From NCBI RefSeq assembly GCF_002234675.1, contig NC_019876.2, positions 15,055,354 through 15,119,353 of the forward strand: 64,000 nt of DNA. Reading direction: 5' to 3'. This document shows, piece by piece, positions 1 to 12,300 of the stretch. Below the pieces are notes generated by a model. It ran no database searches, was not told the DNA's origin, and saw only the letters and a program-made list of their open reading frames with translations. Numbering within the stretch: the first letter of the stretch is position 1; every line of letters starts with the position of its first letter. This stretch comes from Oryzias latipes. Lineage: Eukaryota > Chordata > Actinopteri > Beloniformes > Adrianichthyidae. A program made the translations under genes and the position numbers.

Positions 1-208
1 CGAGTGAACCTGCACAAATAAAAACTACAATCTGTATTTTTCTGCATTATTTTCACAGAATGTAAATGTGTTACTTGAATAGGGACAAATATAAAAATAT
101 ACTACGAAGCAGCAGCATTATTATCCTTTTAGCAGAAACTGATTTGCAGCAATTGCCCCTAGATAGCTTTTTTTGTTTTGATTTTTTTTTTATTTAAACA
201 AATACAAG

Positions 209-556
209 AATACCAGGGTGGAACAGTGGTTAGCGCTCTTGCCTCACAGCGAGAAGACCCTGGTTTAAGTCTTGGCTGGGGGACCTGACACAGAACACCA
301 ATGGGGGACCTTCCTGTGTGGAGTTTGCATGTTCTCCCCGTCCATGCGTGGGTTTCCTCTTGGGACTCCGGCTTCCTCCCACCGTCTAAAAACATGCTGC
401 AATGTATCCCTATAGGTGTGAATGCAAGTGTGTATGAGTGTGGCCCTGTGTTAGGCTGACGACCTGTCCAGGATAGCCTCTGCCTTCGTCCACGAGTGGC
501 TGGGTTAGGTTTTCCCCTGAAAGGGGCTAAACGGGTTTAGAAGATGGATGGAAGAA
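209..556 (+). mobile_element. tRNA-derived SINE (family A), near full length
   Basis: The 5' head resembles RNA polymerase III boxes (TGGTTAGCGCTCTTGCC, then GGTTTAAGTCT). The body GTGGAGTTTGCATGTTCTCC...CCTCCCACC and the tail AAGATGGATGGAAGAATAAA follow. Related copies lie at 19774-19915, 26757-27040 and 45889-46045. Confidence 0.7.
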
Positions 557-1299
557 TAAAACACCAGAAATGAACAACAATTAATGTTAACAATTATAAA
601 ACGCCAGCCTAAAACTGGTGACAGACGTCCAAAAATAATGCAGTAAATTCCAGAGTCTCTAAATTGCTTTCTCTTTCACAGAGAAAGCAGTTTAATCTTA
701 AAAAAGGATCTTTGCAGTTTCCACTCAAGGTTGCTCTACTACAGCTCTGTAATTTATGAATCAACTCTGTAAAGCCTGCTACATACAGAATTGAGAGAAA
801 ATTCTTTTTTTTTAAATTTAGGATGTTTTTAAAACCATTTGATGAATTCCACACAACAAAATTGCAATATCATTTTGTAAGAGGTACAGATAGTATCAAT
901 TATGATTTGTTGGGTTATTTTGAAAGTGTTTGCTCATAATAACGTTAGTTTAAGATGTAAACATAATGACCAGTGTTCAGGAAAAAATATACACCTTATT
1001 TACCTCCTGACTCAAAAATTTAAATTAATTGTATTATAAAGAAAAAACAAATTTTCCATCTTTCAATATAGCAAGAAGTCATTTTGAAAAAAAAAAAGCA
1101 GATGAGTTACTCTCACTGTGAAGTTTGAAAAATTAGCCAACCTTTTTTCCACCAAAAGTGTTTTTAAAAACTGTCACGGAAGCCGCCATTTTGAAATGAG
1201 TCGAAAATGCTTCTGATGCCCCTAGTGGAATGATGAGGAACTACAGGGCAGACAACATGAACAAACTTATACCTAATGGGGGTTTTTAAGGAAAGTTTG

Positions 1300-1690
1300 G
1301 ATCATGTTTATGAGACAGGCAGCCATTTTTCCTGCTCATTTCAAAATCTCAAAAACATTTTTGGCTGGAAAATGTTTAGCTAATTTTAAGAATCTTTATA
1401 GTAAGTATAGTAAGTTATTGTTATGGACTACTGTGATGAGCACTTTATGGATTGAAAAAATGAGATATTCTGTACAATACAGTTACATCATATTTAAAAT
1501 GTGTGGAGGTAATTTGAGACAGTGGGTAAATAAGGTGTTTTTGACACGCATGGCAATATTTCTGCATCTTAAACTAACATTGTTTTGAGCAAAACTTACC
1601 AAATCAGAATTGATATTATCAGTCTCATAAAAAATGATTTAGCACATTTCTATGTGGATTTCATCAACGGGTCTAAAAACATCCTAATTC
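1300..1690 (+). repeat. Dispersed repeat family E
   Basis: CCTGCTCATTTCAAAAT, TTTGAGACAGTGGGTAAATA and ATCTTAAACTAACATTGTT recur in the same order at 29985-30360. AT-rich; class unknown. Confidence 0.55.
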
Positions 1691-3029
1691 CAAGAAAAGT
1701 ACTTGTATTTTCTGTAAATTCTTTGATACAGAGGCCTTTACAGGGTCACCATGCTCTTCATGTAAACCTCTATCATTTTTAAGTCTGTGTTCTCTATGAA
1801 CACAGAAGAACTGCAGACCTAACTGCCTTTTAATTTTATAATGTCTTCACTTGACCCTGAAGTCTAAAAGCAGTTGTGTGCAAACGCAGGACAAGGGTGC
1901 CGCTGTGTGATGTGTCCAGACGGAGGTCCCGGTCCGGTTCTCCCTCAGCGAAAACACAGAAGGCGGCTGAAGGTAATTGGCCGGAGTGGATGGCTCTCAG
2001 ATGTGAAGCAAAACTGATACAGATGGAAATATAAGAAAAGGAATCAAGGCAAGCATTGAGGGGAGGCAGTGGTGGTGGGGGGGACGGGGACGGAAGAGGC
2101 TTGATTGGAGAGGAGGAAACTTTCCCAGAGAAGGACATAAAACTGATTGATGGCTTCCCTGGAGGAATGTTTCCCCAGGTGTGCTGGCTGTGTGTTGCTA
2201 CAGTGCACTTAAGACATGCTATGCTTGGATGCAGGACAAGTGCAATAAGGTAAATTTGGGGGGGGCAGTTTGTGTGTCAATAATGTACTCTGGAGAAATC
2301 CGAGGTGGGTTTCATGAGCAACTTCAGAATTACAAATTGTAATTGATGACAGAAATCCTCCCTGAAATAATGGAAGTAAACATGAAACTGCTGAGGCGAG
2401 CTCTGAAGGTGGTCTGAGTCAGGTGCTCGGCGCTGCCAAGCTTTCCACTGGAGCGAGCCAGCCAGCGCCACAACACAACAAACACAACAAACACAACACC
2501 AGTCAGATGAAATACAAAATGTAGCTTTGACCCAATATGAAAAAAAGAGAGAGATTTCACAACACCCTTATGGGCTGTGTTTGGCAAATTACATCTGCCT
2601 AATAATCAAAAGTGACGTGAACGTGCAAACATTTTCAGATGCATTACTTCATGCTTATAACTCTGAAGACAACGTGACTTCATCTCAGCTCTATTTTCTT
2701 TCTTTTATCAAACATTGAAAAGTTGGGAAGCTTTTTAGTGCCTCAAAAATCCAAGTTTAACCAAAACATGGTTAAGGATTTATCTGCTCACCAACGTGAG
2801 TTTATTGGAAGTCTGCAGAAGGATAAGAAAGTGAGGAAAAATCTGCCTCCGCGAATGTTCTGGACTTTACATGTAGAAATCCCACCGCTTCCGGATCGAA
2901 GCACATTAAAAAAGCAAAAAACTAAAGGAAGAGAAGTCTAGTTCAACATGTAACCACTAAATGGCCTTAAACACAGCAAAGATGGTCCCATTGACTGTAT
3001 ATGAGAGCTAGAACAAGTGAGTGTAAAGT

Positions 3030-3270
3030 CATTTATAGAAAATAGCTGACTTCTGTCTCCAACCGAATGAAGTCGATTCTGTCGCCATTTCTTTGCGATA
3101 CAACCAACGCCATGTTGGGCCAGATAATGTCAGTAAGCTGTGATAGGTCAAAATCCGTCTGAGTCAACATTTCTATGGCAACCACTCTTATCAATCTGGA
3201 GAGGGCTTGTTGGAAGCCCCCCACCGACCACTTAAAAGCGGCCTACATGAAATCTGTCAGATCTGAAATC
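3030..3270 (-). repeat. Repeat family G copy
   Basis: The reverse complement contains GAGTGGTTGCCATAGAAATG and TGACTCAGACGGATTTTGAC, shared with 50755-50935 (GGTGGTTGCCATAGAAACGG) and 63670-63830 (AGTGGTTGCCATAGAAACAT). Non-coding; class unknown. Confidence 0.45.
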
Positions 3271-3364
3271 TGTGACATTTCTAACAAGCATTTTGAATCT
3301 TTATGGACTTCATTTCAGGAATATGGAGTCAGCTGATCAAGGGGACTTTATTCTCACGTTTGAA

Positions 3365-3460
3365 TCAAAAAATACATCCATCCATCTCCCAAACTCATTC
3401 CATCCCTTTTAGGGTCATAGGGTTGCTGGAGCCTATCCCAGCTCCCGCAGTTTGTTGCAG
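3365..3460 (-). mobile_element. SINE family A tail fragment, reverse orientation
   Basis: ATACATCCATCCATCTCCC followed by AGGGTCATAGGGTTGCTGGA and GCCTATCCCAGCT is the reverse complement of the SINE/LINE-like tail common in fish genomes. Confidence 0.45.
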
Positions 3461-5322
3461 GAAAATATCTCCTTTAAAAAAAAAAAAACATGTTAGCACC
3501 GACATCCTTTGGCTGTATAGAACTTTCTACTTTTTTAATGTCAATAAACAGCGTTGTTATAATTGTCTGCTGTTTTTTTATAGAGCTCTGCAAACAAATC
3601 AACCCGTAGTTGAATCAATGTTATATTTCATTTTATTCATTTTTTTTTTTTTAATTAGCTATTTAAAGCCATTTTTATCTGTGGTGGGAAGTAAAAGGTT
3701 AAAGGATGTAAAAGCAGGAGCAGGGGCGGAGCTACGGAGGGGAAAGTGGGGCAGTTACCCCCACTTGACCTCCAATTTTTGAGTCAATTTTAGTATCTTT
3801 GTTGACAAAGATTAAGAAATATCTTCTTCTACCCCCCCAGATAAATTGTTCTAGACCCTCCACTGAACAGAAGTGAAAACTGACGATTGATTTAAGTCTT
3901 AATGTTTTTCTTTCACTTTTCCAAAATAACTCTGTTGAACAAAACTGAATTCTGAAAAGTAACTGTACTTTAAAATAACTGTCAAAAACGCATCTGTTGT
4001 CATTTTCAATCAGTTTATACATGGAGAAAGTGTGGAGCTGTTTTTTTAACAAACATTTTCAGTTCAAAGAAGAAGTTAAGTTAGTCGACCGTTTCCCAGA
4101 CGACCATAAAACCGTTTGAGTGTTTTATGAAGCGTCTGCACTGACTGCCTGTTACAATAGATGTAACTGCAGACCCAACGGGCAGATTGCAGAAAAACCG
4201 GAGACACGACTAAGTCGTAAATGTTTATGAATTCACAAACTAGCCATGTGGACAGTTTGACAGAAACCCTGAAAGGTTTTTTTTTTGTCAAATGAGCTAC
4301 TGAGAAACAAAGACTGATGGCCATATAAAAGCTGATTGTTCCACAAATGAATATTTTTCTGGGTTTTTTTGTTTTTATGTTCAAAAAGAGCATTAAAAAG
4401 CAAAATTAAAGGAAGTTAATTGATGATTTTGATGTCAAAATGGGAGATTTTATCCTAAGAGAATTGTTCTAGTCCTTGATAACTAGGATCTGAATCTAAA
4501 CGCAGTGTTTTTGTGGTTTTGTCCTCATCTTAAGGGAAATCAACCCGTCAAACACTAAGGAAGCTGCTGCGTTGGGCGATTGATGGTCGAAGGATGGGAT
4601 AGACACGGGTTCCGATCCAGTATTTATCCCTACAGGATACTTAGCTTTACCGAACAAAAGAAAAAAAAAAGATTCAAATGATTTTCTTTCAGATGCTACA
4701 GTTCCGGTTTCTCAAATAGGAGAAATAAGCGGAAATGCAGTGTCTGTAAAGGGAGCCTCACACCCCACTCTTTGGCCAAGACAAAGTTTATAAGCTCCAA
4801 GTGTAATCCAGAGTTGTTCCTGACACTGGCAGCTGTTGCACGGGCTGCAGTCCTGTTGGCTCGCGCTGGCGTCACGCTGATAAATGAGCTAACTGAACAT
4901 GATGCACCTTTGTTGGAGCAGTTGACTCCTGGGCTCGCCGCCGCCGCCGCTCCAAAACGTTTTCTCCCTGCATCCGGAACTGTAATGACGGCAGTTCACA
5001 CAACTGCTTTGATGGGAAACATGTGTGGCAGAGTGAAGAGGAGCTGCCATTGTTGTTTTAACCAACGACTACAGGAGATCTTGGAGAGGAAGAGTTGGAG
5101 GATTTTCTCTGGTTTGGAAAAATTCTAAAACTTTGTCTTTTTTCAAGCTACACAAGAAATTTGTGTTGGTGTCGGAAACAAAATACTCTCTTCTGAATAT
5201 TCAGTTTGTTTCAGATGAGGCGGGGGTTTTTTTTAATCAAGGGGAGAAAAAAACATAAAACCAAATTTGCCTGTCGTAAAGAAAAACAAGCATCAAACTA
5301 CATTGTGGTAAAACCCTATAGA

Positions 5323-5705
5323 GATCCACTCTAATAAAATCATGTTTTCGGTGGTTTTCATCTGTTCTTGTGGCATTTTTCTCATGATGGAGGACATAAT
5401 TAGGAAAATGAAGCTTACAACTGCATTTCTGAGTGTTTCTTTATGCTAATTGTTGTGAATCAGGAGCAGAGGATAAACACAGTTGGAAAAAGATCCTGTG
5501 TGTTTCATAGAAACACACTGGGCCGATCTCAAGATCCCAACTAGACGACTAGATCCATGAACGTCTTCGTTTTCCTCGTCTGAGCTGGAACGTGGCTTAA
5601 AAACTGTCTGACTGGGTAGCTCCAATATTGTCGCACCTCTAATGTCAGGTAGGGGGTGTGAGAGGGCATGTAAACAGAGAGCTCTCAGCAAAGGGAAGAC
5701 CACTG
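5323..5705 (+). repeat. Dispersed repeat family D
   Basis: Shared blocks GTGGCATTTTTCTCATGATG (about 5372), TGTTGTGAATCAGGAGCAGA and GTCTTCGTTTTCCTCGTCTG. Related copies: 52610-53090, 18470-18860 (reverse), 21875-22045, 17430-17520, and the 36500-36620 / 43905-44010 pair. Class unknown; I see no coding sequence. Confidence 0.55.
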
Positions 5706-6163
5706 GGAACGCTTTGAAAATAGATCAGAAGATGATCGGAATGGGATTACCATTCCAGATTTATTCCATTGTTGTTGTCGTATAAAGCATCTAGTCTCAG
5801 TTTTTACTGATGGCCACCCATTGAACTCCCAGGATGCACCACTTCCTACAAGATTGTTGAACAACTAAAACAGGGAAAACCTATTTCTGCATCTCAACAT
5901 AGAGAAGTCCCTTGACCGGATGTATGAGCTGATCAAAAAGCAACAATTTGCTCCCAGAATGTTTGTACCCTCATCCAATCGGCACAGGGACGTTTGGTGC
6001 AGGAACAACCAGGTTTTCAGGTCTTTAGTCCTTCCAGCTTCTGCTAGAAGCAATAGAAGAGAGAAAGGCAACTAAAAGCTGCCGTGCTCTTTTATATTTT
6101 TCATCAGTGCTCGGCCTGGATCAGAAAAGATGTGGCAAACAACCAGCATCTAAACAGCTTTTC

Positions 6164-6169
6164 TTTAAT
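6164..6169 (-). terminator. Candidate polyadenylation signal (ATTAAA) of the ZP3-like gene
   Basis: The minus strand reads ATTAAA about 160 bases past the stop codon at 6329. It is the first hexamer of the AATAAA/ATTAAA class I see downstream of the gene. Confidence 0.4.
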
Positions 6170-6328
6170 TTTGGATTTTTTATGAAAAAAACTGCAAATT
6201 ATTCAGATGTTCTGTAACTTTGTGTCTGTTCTCAAAGTCAGACAGAATCACTTCTTTTCATAGTCGTCGCGCTCCGGGAGAAACACGATCGGACCCACGA
6301 TGGTTTCTGCAGACGTATGAAATCAGAG

Positions 6329-9300
6329 TTACTCAGACGTTCCCCAAAGTGCAGGTTTTAGTTGGTCAGAGGCGGCTGCTGCACCGGTGTGTGCGTGCCC
6401 CCACTGACTCCTCTGCGCCCTCTTGTGGCCGTGCTCAGCAGCGCTGCTGTGAGCCTCTTCAGGGCTGCTGCAGCTCTCACATGCACTATCTTCTCCATCC
6501 ACTGACCTCCATCTGTCGGGAAAACCGGCCTCGTCACGCTGGAAACCCTGCAGGAGGTTCGGCTCAAACCTGTGAAAGCTCACCTCCCATCGATGAAGGA
6601 GCACGCCCGGTGCTCTGATGCCAGAGCAGCCTCCAGGTAACAGGTGATGTAGATCTGAAGGGAAGGTAGGTCACATGATCACACACTTTCCCCCTGACAT
6701 CCAAAACAAACAAAACATAAAGAAATCTTTCACTTGGCACGGACATTGCGCCTGTGGTCCTGGTGGAAGAGGAAAGGCTGCAGCTGAATATGGAGGAGTT
6801 GATCCTGAACTCTGGGCAGGAAGCGAGATCTGGAGCCGCTCAGCAGGGAGTCCGTGAAACATCTGCGGAGAACAGAAGAAGCTCTTTTCAGCCCAGACCG
6901 ATGGCGTCAGTGACATCCATTAAGGCGGAGGGACAGCAGAAGGCGCGGGGCCTCACCCGCGGTGGTCTATGAAGGGGTATCTGGGGTGAGAGGTCACATC
7001 GGGGGTCAGGGTGGCCACGCAGCTGCCTACATACAGGCGAAGAGAAGGGTTGGGATGATCCACGGAGGCCTCCATGTTGACCGTTTCTCCCATGAAGTAG
7101 ACGGGGAATTTCCTTTCAGAGCTCCAGTCACCTGGAAGGGCAAAGAAAATTTTCTTTTTGTGTTTTTCTTCCTTTCCAGCCGTCTGTTGCGGCGACACAT
7201 TGGATTCGGCGCGGGTGAACTCACTCGTCATGAGTCTGAGGCGGAAGTCCAGCTGCAGGTGAGTGGACTGCACAGAGATGTGAGGAGTCCAGGTTGGCCT
7301 CAGCTCGCCGCTGCTCACCGTGTACTTCCTGCGGGACATGGAGGAGAACCTCGCCTTTACAAAACATCCATTTCAACCGTTTGCCTGAAAAAACCCGCTC
7401 CGGTCACCTTCTAAATCTATTGTAGAAGCGTTCCCAGTGCTCTTTTAATCAGGATTTTGGCATTTTCAGCCAAAACAGAGAAAACTGTTGTTTACTTTCC
7501 GCAGGAGTTTAGTAGAAATTTACTTCTGAGATGTAGGCCGGACTTAACAGTTGGCATGGAGTAATCCCCCACTATCCATCTGTTTATATTCTCTCCCACT
7601 AGCTTACAGCCCCTCACATCCCAACCAAACATTAGCAGTGCAACAAAAACGGCGAGCAATCCCGGAGCTTTCCCACCGTGCAGCTTTGAGCCAGATGCAG
7701 CTGTAGTTTGTTGCAGTTAAAAGAAAGTATTTACCGATTATGATATGTTTAATAAGCAACATTGTATAAGCTCACATCTGATGATATGAAATACAACATT
7801 TGAAGAGCTAAAACCAAACATTTCTTGGAAGGAAGTGCAGCCTCTCACCTCTAAATGTATTCCTTTCCTGTAAAATCTGCATGGATGCTTTTAGTTTACA
7901 TTGAAATTCTTTGCTCATCACCCAGGGTCAGACATTTGACAATTATAGGTTGATTTTTAAATTTAACTATTACTATAATCTTTGCAAACACGTCCTACAA
8001 TTTTTTCTTGTGTATTAAAACTGAAAAAAAAAAACGTGATCTTCTAATCTTTTTCCGTGATTTTCTGAGTTTGGAAAGGCTACAAAAGCAAAGAACTAAG
8101 ATTTAACTGATCTCATGAAAACTATGAGATGAGCTGCAATTAAAAGTAGAAAGCCACAAAGTGTCTCAGACATGATGGGTTTTATTCTTCCCGCTGACTT
8201 TATCCACCAACACCACAGAGAAAAACCTTGGATTTGGTTCCATTGACCAGAACTGAAAACGAGCTCCAGCCGCAGTTTGTCTGAAACTCGCCATAAATGA
8301 TCACAAAAACATCCCAAGTTGTCATTATTGTTGAAATAATCTCCACAGAAACACAGAATATGGTTCTTCTGAAGTTCCAGGAATGACATCACTTATCTCC
8401 TCGCTAAAAAAACAATTCAAGTGAGAAAAAATGACCTCAAAGTTGACCACACCCACAATGTGAGCGTCCAGCAGGTCACACACAGACTTTGCTGCTTTGT
8501 GCCCGATATTGTCGTCAGGATCGACTCACAACACCACAGAAATAAACAAACACGTCATGTTGGTCAATATTTAACCCTTCCAAGGTTTTTCTCTGTGGTG
8601 TTGGTGGATAAAGTCAGCAGGAAGAACAGAACCCATCATGTCTGAGACACGGAGCCACACTTTGTGGCTTTGCAGCTTCTTCATCTTGTAGTCTTCATGA
8701 ACAGATGACGTCATCGCCCAGCCTGTAACTTCTCTCTTAAAAATAATAAAAACCAAAATCAAGGAAAATATTTGAACCAAGATCCCACCTTTATTTTTAA
8801 TACATGAAAGAGTTTGCAAAGTTTAAAGAAAAAGTTGATTTTTCAAAATCTGAGAAAAATCAATGTTTGAAATGAATGCAATACAATATTTACGGATGTG
8901 ATGTACATAAAATACATATGAAACCCAAAACACAAATCCTTTTATAATATGAAGACTCTAAAAAAGAAACGTATCCAGTAGAGAAGCCAGCCATCTTTAC
9001 TTATTTCACATAAAATACAATATTAAACTAAAGAGTTCCAGTTCTCAAAACTACATAACATTCTTACAGATAATGTCATCAGATTTATGTCATTATCTTG
9101 AAATTCATGTCCATGGGGCGGCCATGGGGCAGCGGGAAGAAGACTGGAAGATTGCAGGTTCCATTCCCTCCTCGCCCACCCATATGTCAAAGTGTCTTTG
9201 GGCAAGACAGTGAACCCCTCCTTGCCTCTGGTGGTTAGAGGTCGCCAGGGTCGGCAGCAGAGTCAGTGTGTGACTGGAAAGCACTTTAGAAGTGTGCGCC

Positions 9301-12300
9301 GTTTATATGTCAGAGCACTCATAACGTGAGAACAAAGAACCAGGTTTTTATGCAGAGCAGTCAAAAACTCATTTCATAGGTCTGAGTTTAACTGCAATTA
9401 ATTCTGAAATTATTTTTTTTCCTTGTTTTTACCAAAATGTCATCGACTGATTTTTATGGAGTTAATTCAGTCTCAATAATCAGAAATGCACACAACCGGT
9501 TTTACAAATGCACACGCTCCGATTCACAAATGTCATTTTATGCAAACGTGAAAAAAAAATTCGGAAATACACACCCTGTGTTTCACAAACACACAGATTG
9601 TGTTTCACAAATGCACACTAAATGTTTTACAAATGCACAATAAGTGTTTCTCACAAATGTGCACACTGTGTTTCACAAAAAACATTTTAGAAATTCACAA
9701 TAAATGTATCAGAAATACACAGTAGGTGCTTCACAAACATGATTTTTAGGTACACATGTGATGTGAACTCACAGATCATTCGAACTGCAGACTGTGCATT
9801 CAAAATCCCGTTCTCATTTGTGAATCTCCCCGTGTGTGTGAGAGATTTTTCTACGGTGAATATTGAGACTCATCTGACGGAGCGGGTCAACTAATGTCAC
9901 CATTGGCTAGTGAATCTGTCAATCAAACTCATCGGCAAAGCAGGCGGGTTCGCTTTTAGCCAATCGAATGGCCCCTTACACTTTCTCTACGCTTTCTGCA
10001 GGTGGCAAAAGCCCCGCCCATATTTAATTCTGTACCAGTCGGTCGTTAGCGTGTTAGCCTTAGCATGGCTTGTCGGTTTATTGCCTTCGGTTGTCAAAAA
10101 TTACTGGCTTGTGCAACTTTTCAGTGGACCTGGAAGCAAGGCAACAGTGGTTGAATGCAGTTGACATTGAATCCATCGAACTCTGTACTGGTCATGAGAT
10201 TTACAATGAATGTTTCACTCGGGATTGTTTGTACGTTATTCTCTTAGCTTTCATGCTAGCGTCATTTCAACACTCAGACACGGTTTGGATCATATGAAGG
10301 TGGAGGAGAAAAATCTTCAACTTCCACAGGTTTTGTGGAGAAACTGTCATCACTTTGCTCCGTACCACGCAGTGGGACTACATTACCTCAAGTTCATCTC
10401 ACTGTCAATCACAGACGCCCAATATACACCTCCCCTGCTCAGCCCGAAGTCACTTTGCTTGACCTTAATTTTATTTTTTTAATAACTCAAATGTCATTGA
10501 TTTTATATTGTAACCATATACATATACACCTCTTGGCCAGGTCACCCTTGCAAAAAAGATCCTCATCTCTCTGGGTTTTATAGCTGGTTAAATACTACAC
10601 AACAAAAGATGGTCATAGAACAACAAAGTGCAAACATTCACCCTTTATTGCAGAGTAAAATTCAGTGAAAACATGGACAGATTAAAACATCAAAATTTAA
10701 GCAAATGTGGGATCTCTACTGATTTGAATTTTATTTAAACTGGAACTAATTTTCATAACTTCCTTACATACAATGAAGTCCCTTGAACAATACAGCAGTA
10801 TTGATTTGAACTCTGTCTTCCTCCCCTCAGTCTCTCTTCTTCTGTTTGTAATTATGTCCCCTAAATTAAGTTCGAAACACACTGGACAGTAAAGATGTAG
10901 GTCAACTCCCAAACGGTCTGAATTCCACAATGGATTGATGTCGTCTTGCAGTTCCAACATTTGTGGACCCAAAAGAGGACTGTCCAATACCGGGACATTG
11001 ATCCCAGGATGAGGTTCAGTCATGGATCCACTCTCCTCCCATTCAATCTCTGGAACCAGCATACCCTGACAAAAAAAAAAAAAAAAAAACTGTTTATGAA
11101 CAGCACTGTTTTTTTGTGTTTTAGATTATGTAGGAACAGTGACCGACTAATAATAACTTATATTGTTGCTTGCAGGCAGACCTCATATCTCCATAACTGT
11201 TTATAATTTTCAAATAAGTGAACCTTAACAAAGTAGTGACATTAGTACATCTGATGGCTCATAAGGCCATGCATTGTGATGCATTTTGAACTTGCAGATG
11301 TGCTATTCTTCCTACAAACAAACAATTTAGGGAAATTGTTTGCACCACACAACAATAATCCTTTTCATTCATTTTCGATGAAAATTCACTGTAGTCATTA
11401 TGATTTCATGATACTCTTCTTGATACTTTCCACTTTAGTCAAACTGCACACAAATCAGTTGTCCAGTACAGTGAGATTAAATAAAGCATTTACCCGGGGA
11501 TCAGAAACAGGGTTCTGGGTCAAGCCCAACTGCCACAGCTGATTTGGTGTCATGCTTTGCTCCGTCCTGATTGGATGGCTGTCCCACGCGTCACTAAAGA
11601 CATCCAAACTGGCCTGAATGCGTGGTAGAAAAATGTAATGGCAGCAGAATACGTGATGTGACTGATATTGAGCAAGTCTTGGTCCTCAGGAGAGTGCAGG
11701 ATGTTGTAATATAAACCAGTAACACTCATGAAGACGTCACACCAGAGGAGCTCAATCCTGTATTTGGAAAAAAGCAAAAAGAAATATTATATTGTCAGAT
11801 TTATTTTTAATACATCATTCACTTTTATGTATCAGGGCTCCAGACTAACTTTTTTCACTAGGAGCATAGTGGCCCCTAACTGAAAATTTTAGGGGCACAA
11901 CCAGAAAATTTAGGGGCGCATACCGTAAATCAACATTCTAACCAAATCTACTAATTTCCACTGTATTACAAATAAATACTTTAATACTAGATGCAGAAAT
12001 TACAATGTGCTGTTTCTAATTCGGTGTCATATTTTATTCTGCACTTTTGAAGATGCAACATGAAGGTAAACTGACAGCACCATTGCTGTCACGACAGTAC
12101 AACTAAGTAAAAATAGTAAAAAAAATACCATACTTTTAGAATAAAAAAAAGTTTTTAGTAACAAGTGATTACCGTAGTAACCTTTCGGTCATTTCACAGT
12201 TTCAAACAATACTTAAATGTATGTAAATATTAGAGGATGGAAATTCATGTTGGTGACACCAAATAGGTTCAGCCAAGATGCACAATAAGCGTGTTTGAGA

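Larger units (their letters stand above)
560..6160. other. Left flank without a supported gene
   Basis: Apart from the repeat copies at 1300-1690 (E), 3030-3270 (G), 3365-3460 (SINE tail) and 5323-5705 (D), I see only short frames without recognisable domains. A GC-richer piece at 4780-5130 holds a 118-codon plus-strand frame (starts MAKTKFISSK) with an Ala-rich centre and no family I know. No splice pattern or polyadenylation context ties these to a gene. Confidence 0.6.

Noticed and set aside
209..290. tRNA gene
   Set aside because: A- and B-box-like motifs are present, but the sequence does not fold as a tRNA and continues into a SINE body.
1836..2138. 100-codon minus-strand frame with Pro/Ser run
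   Set aside because: The run comes from a GGT/GGG repeat on the other strand; no domain seen.
3303..3782. 159-codon plus-strand frame
   Set aside because: It runs through a SINE tail and long A and T runs; composition explains the open frame.
4772..5128. 118-codon plus-strand frame as a gene
   Set aside because: No recognisable domain, no splice or polyadenylation context, and an Ala run from a GCC repeat. Length is within chance for this GC-richer patch.
6358..6567. Alternative last exon of the ZP3-like gene in another frame
   Set aside because: The acceptor at 6512 gives the family sequence RWRSVDG after FIDG; the alternative frame gives no ZP motif.
7027..7224. ZP3-like exons 3 and 4 read as one continuous exon
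   Set aside because: The 93-base gap is open in frame but gives a Lys-rich insert foreign to ZP domains. The GTGAGT donor at 7224 and the acceptor at 7131 restore the LMTSDWSSER continuity.
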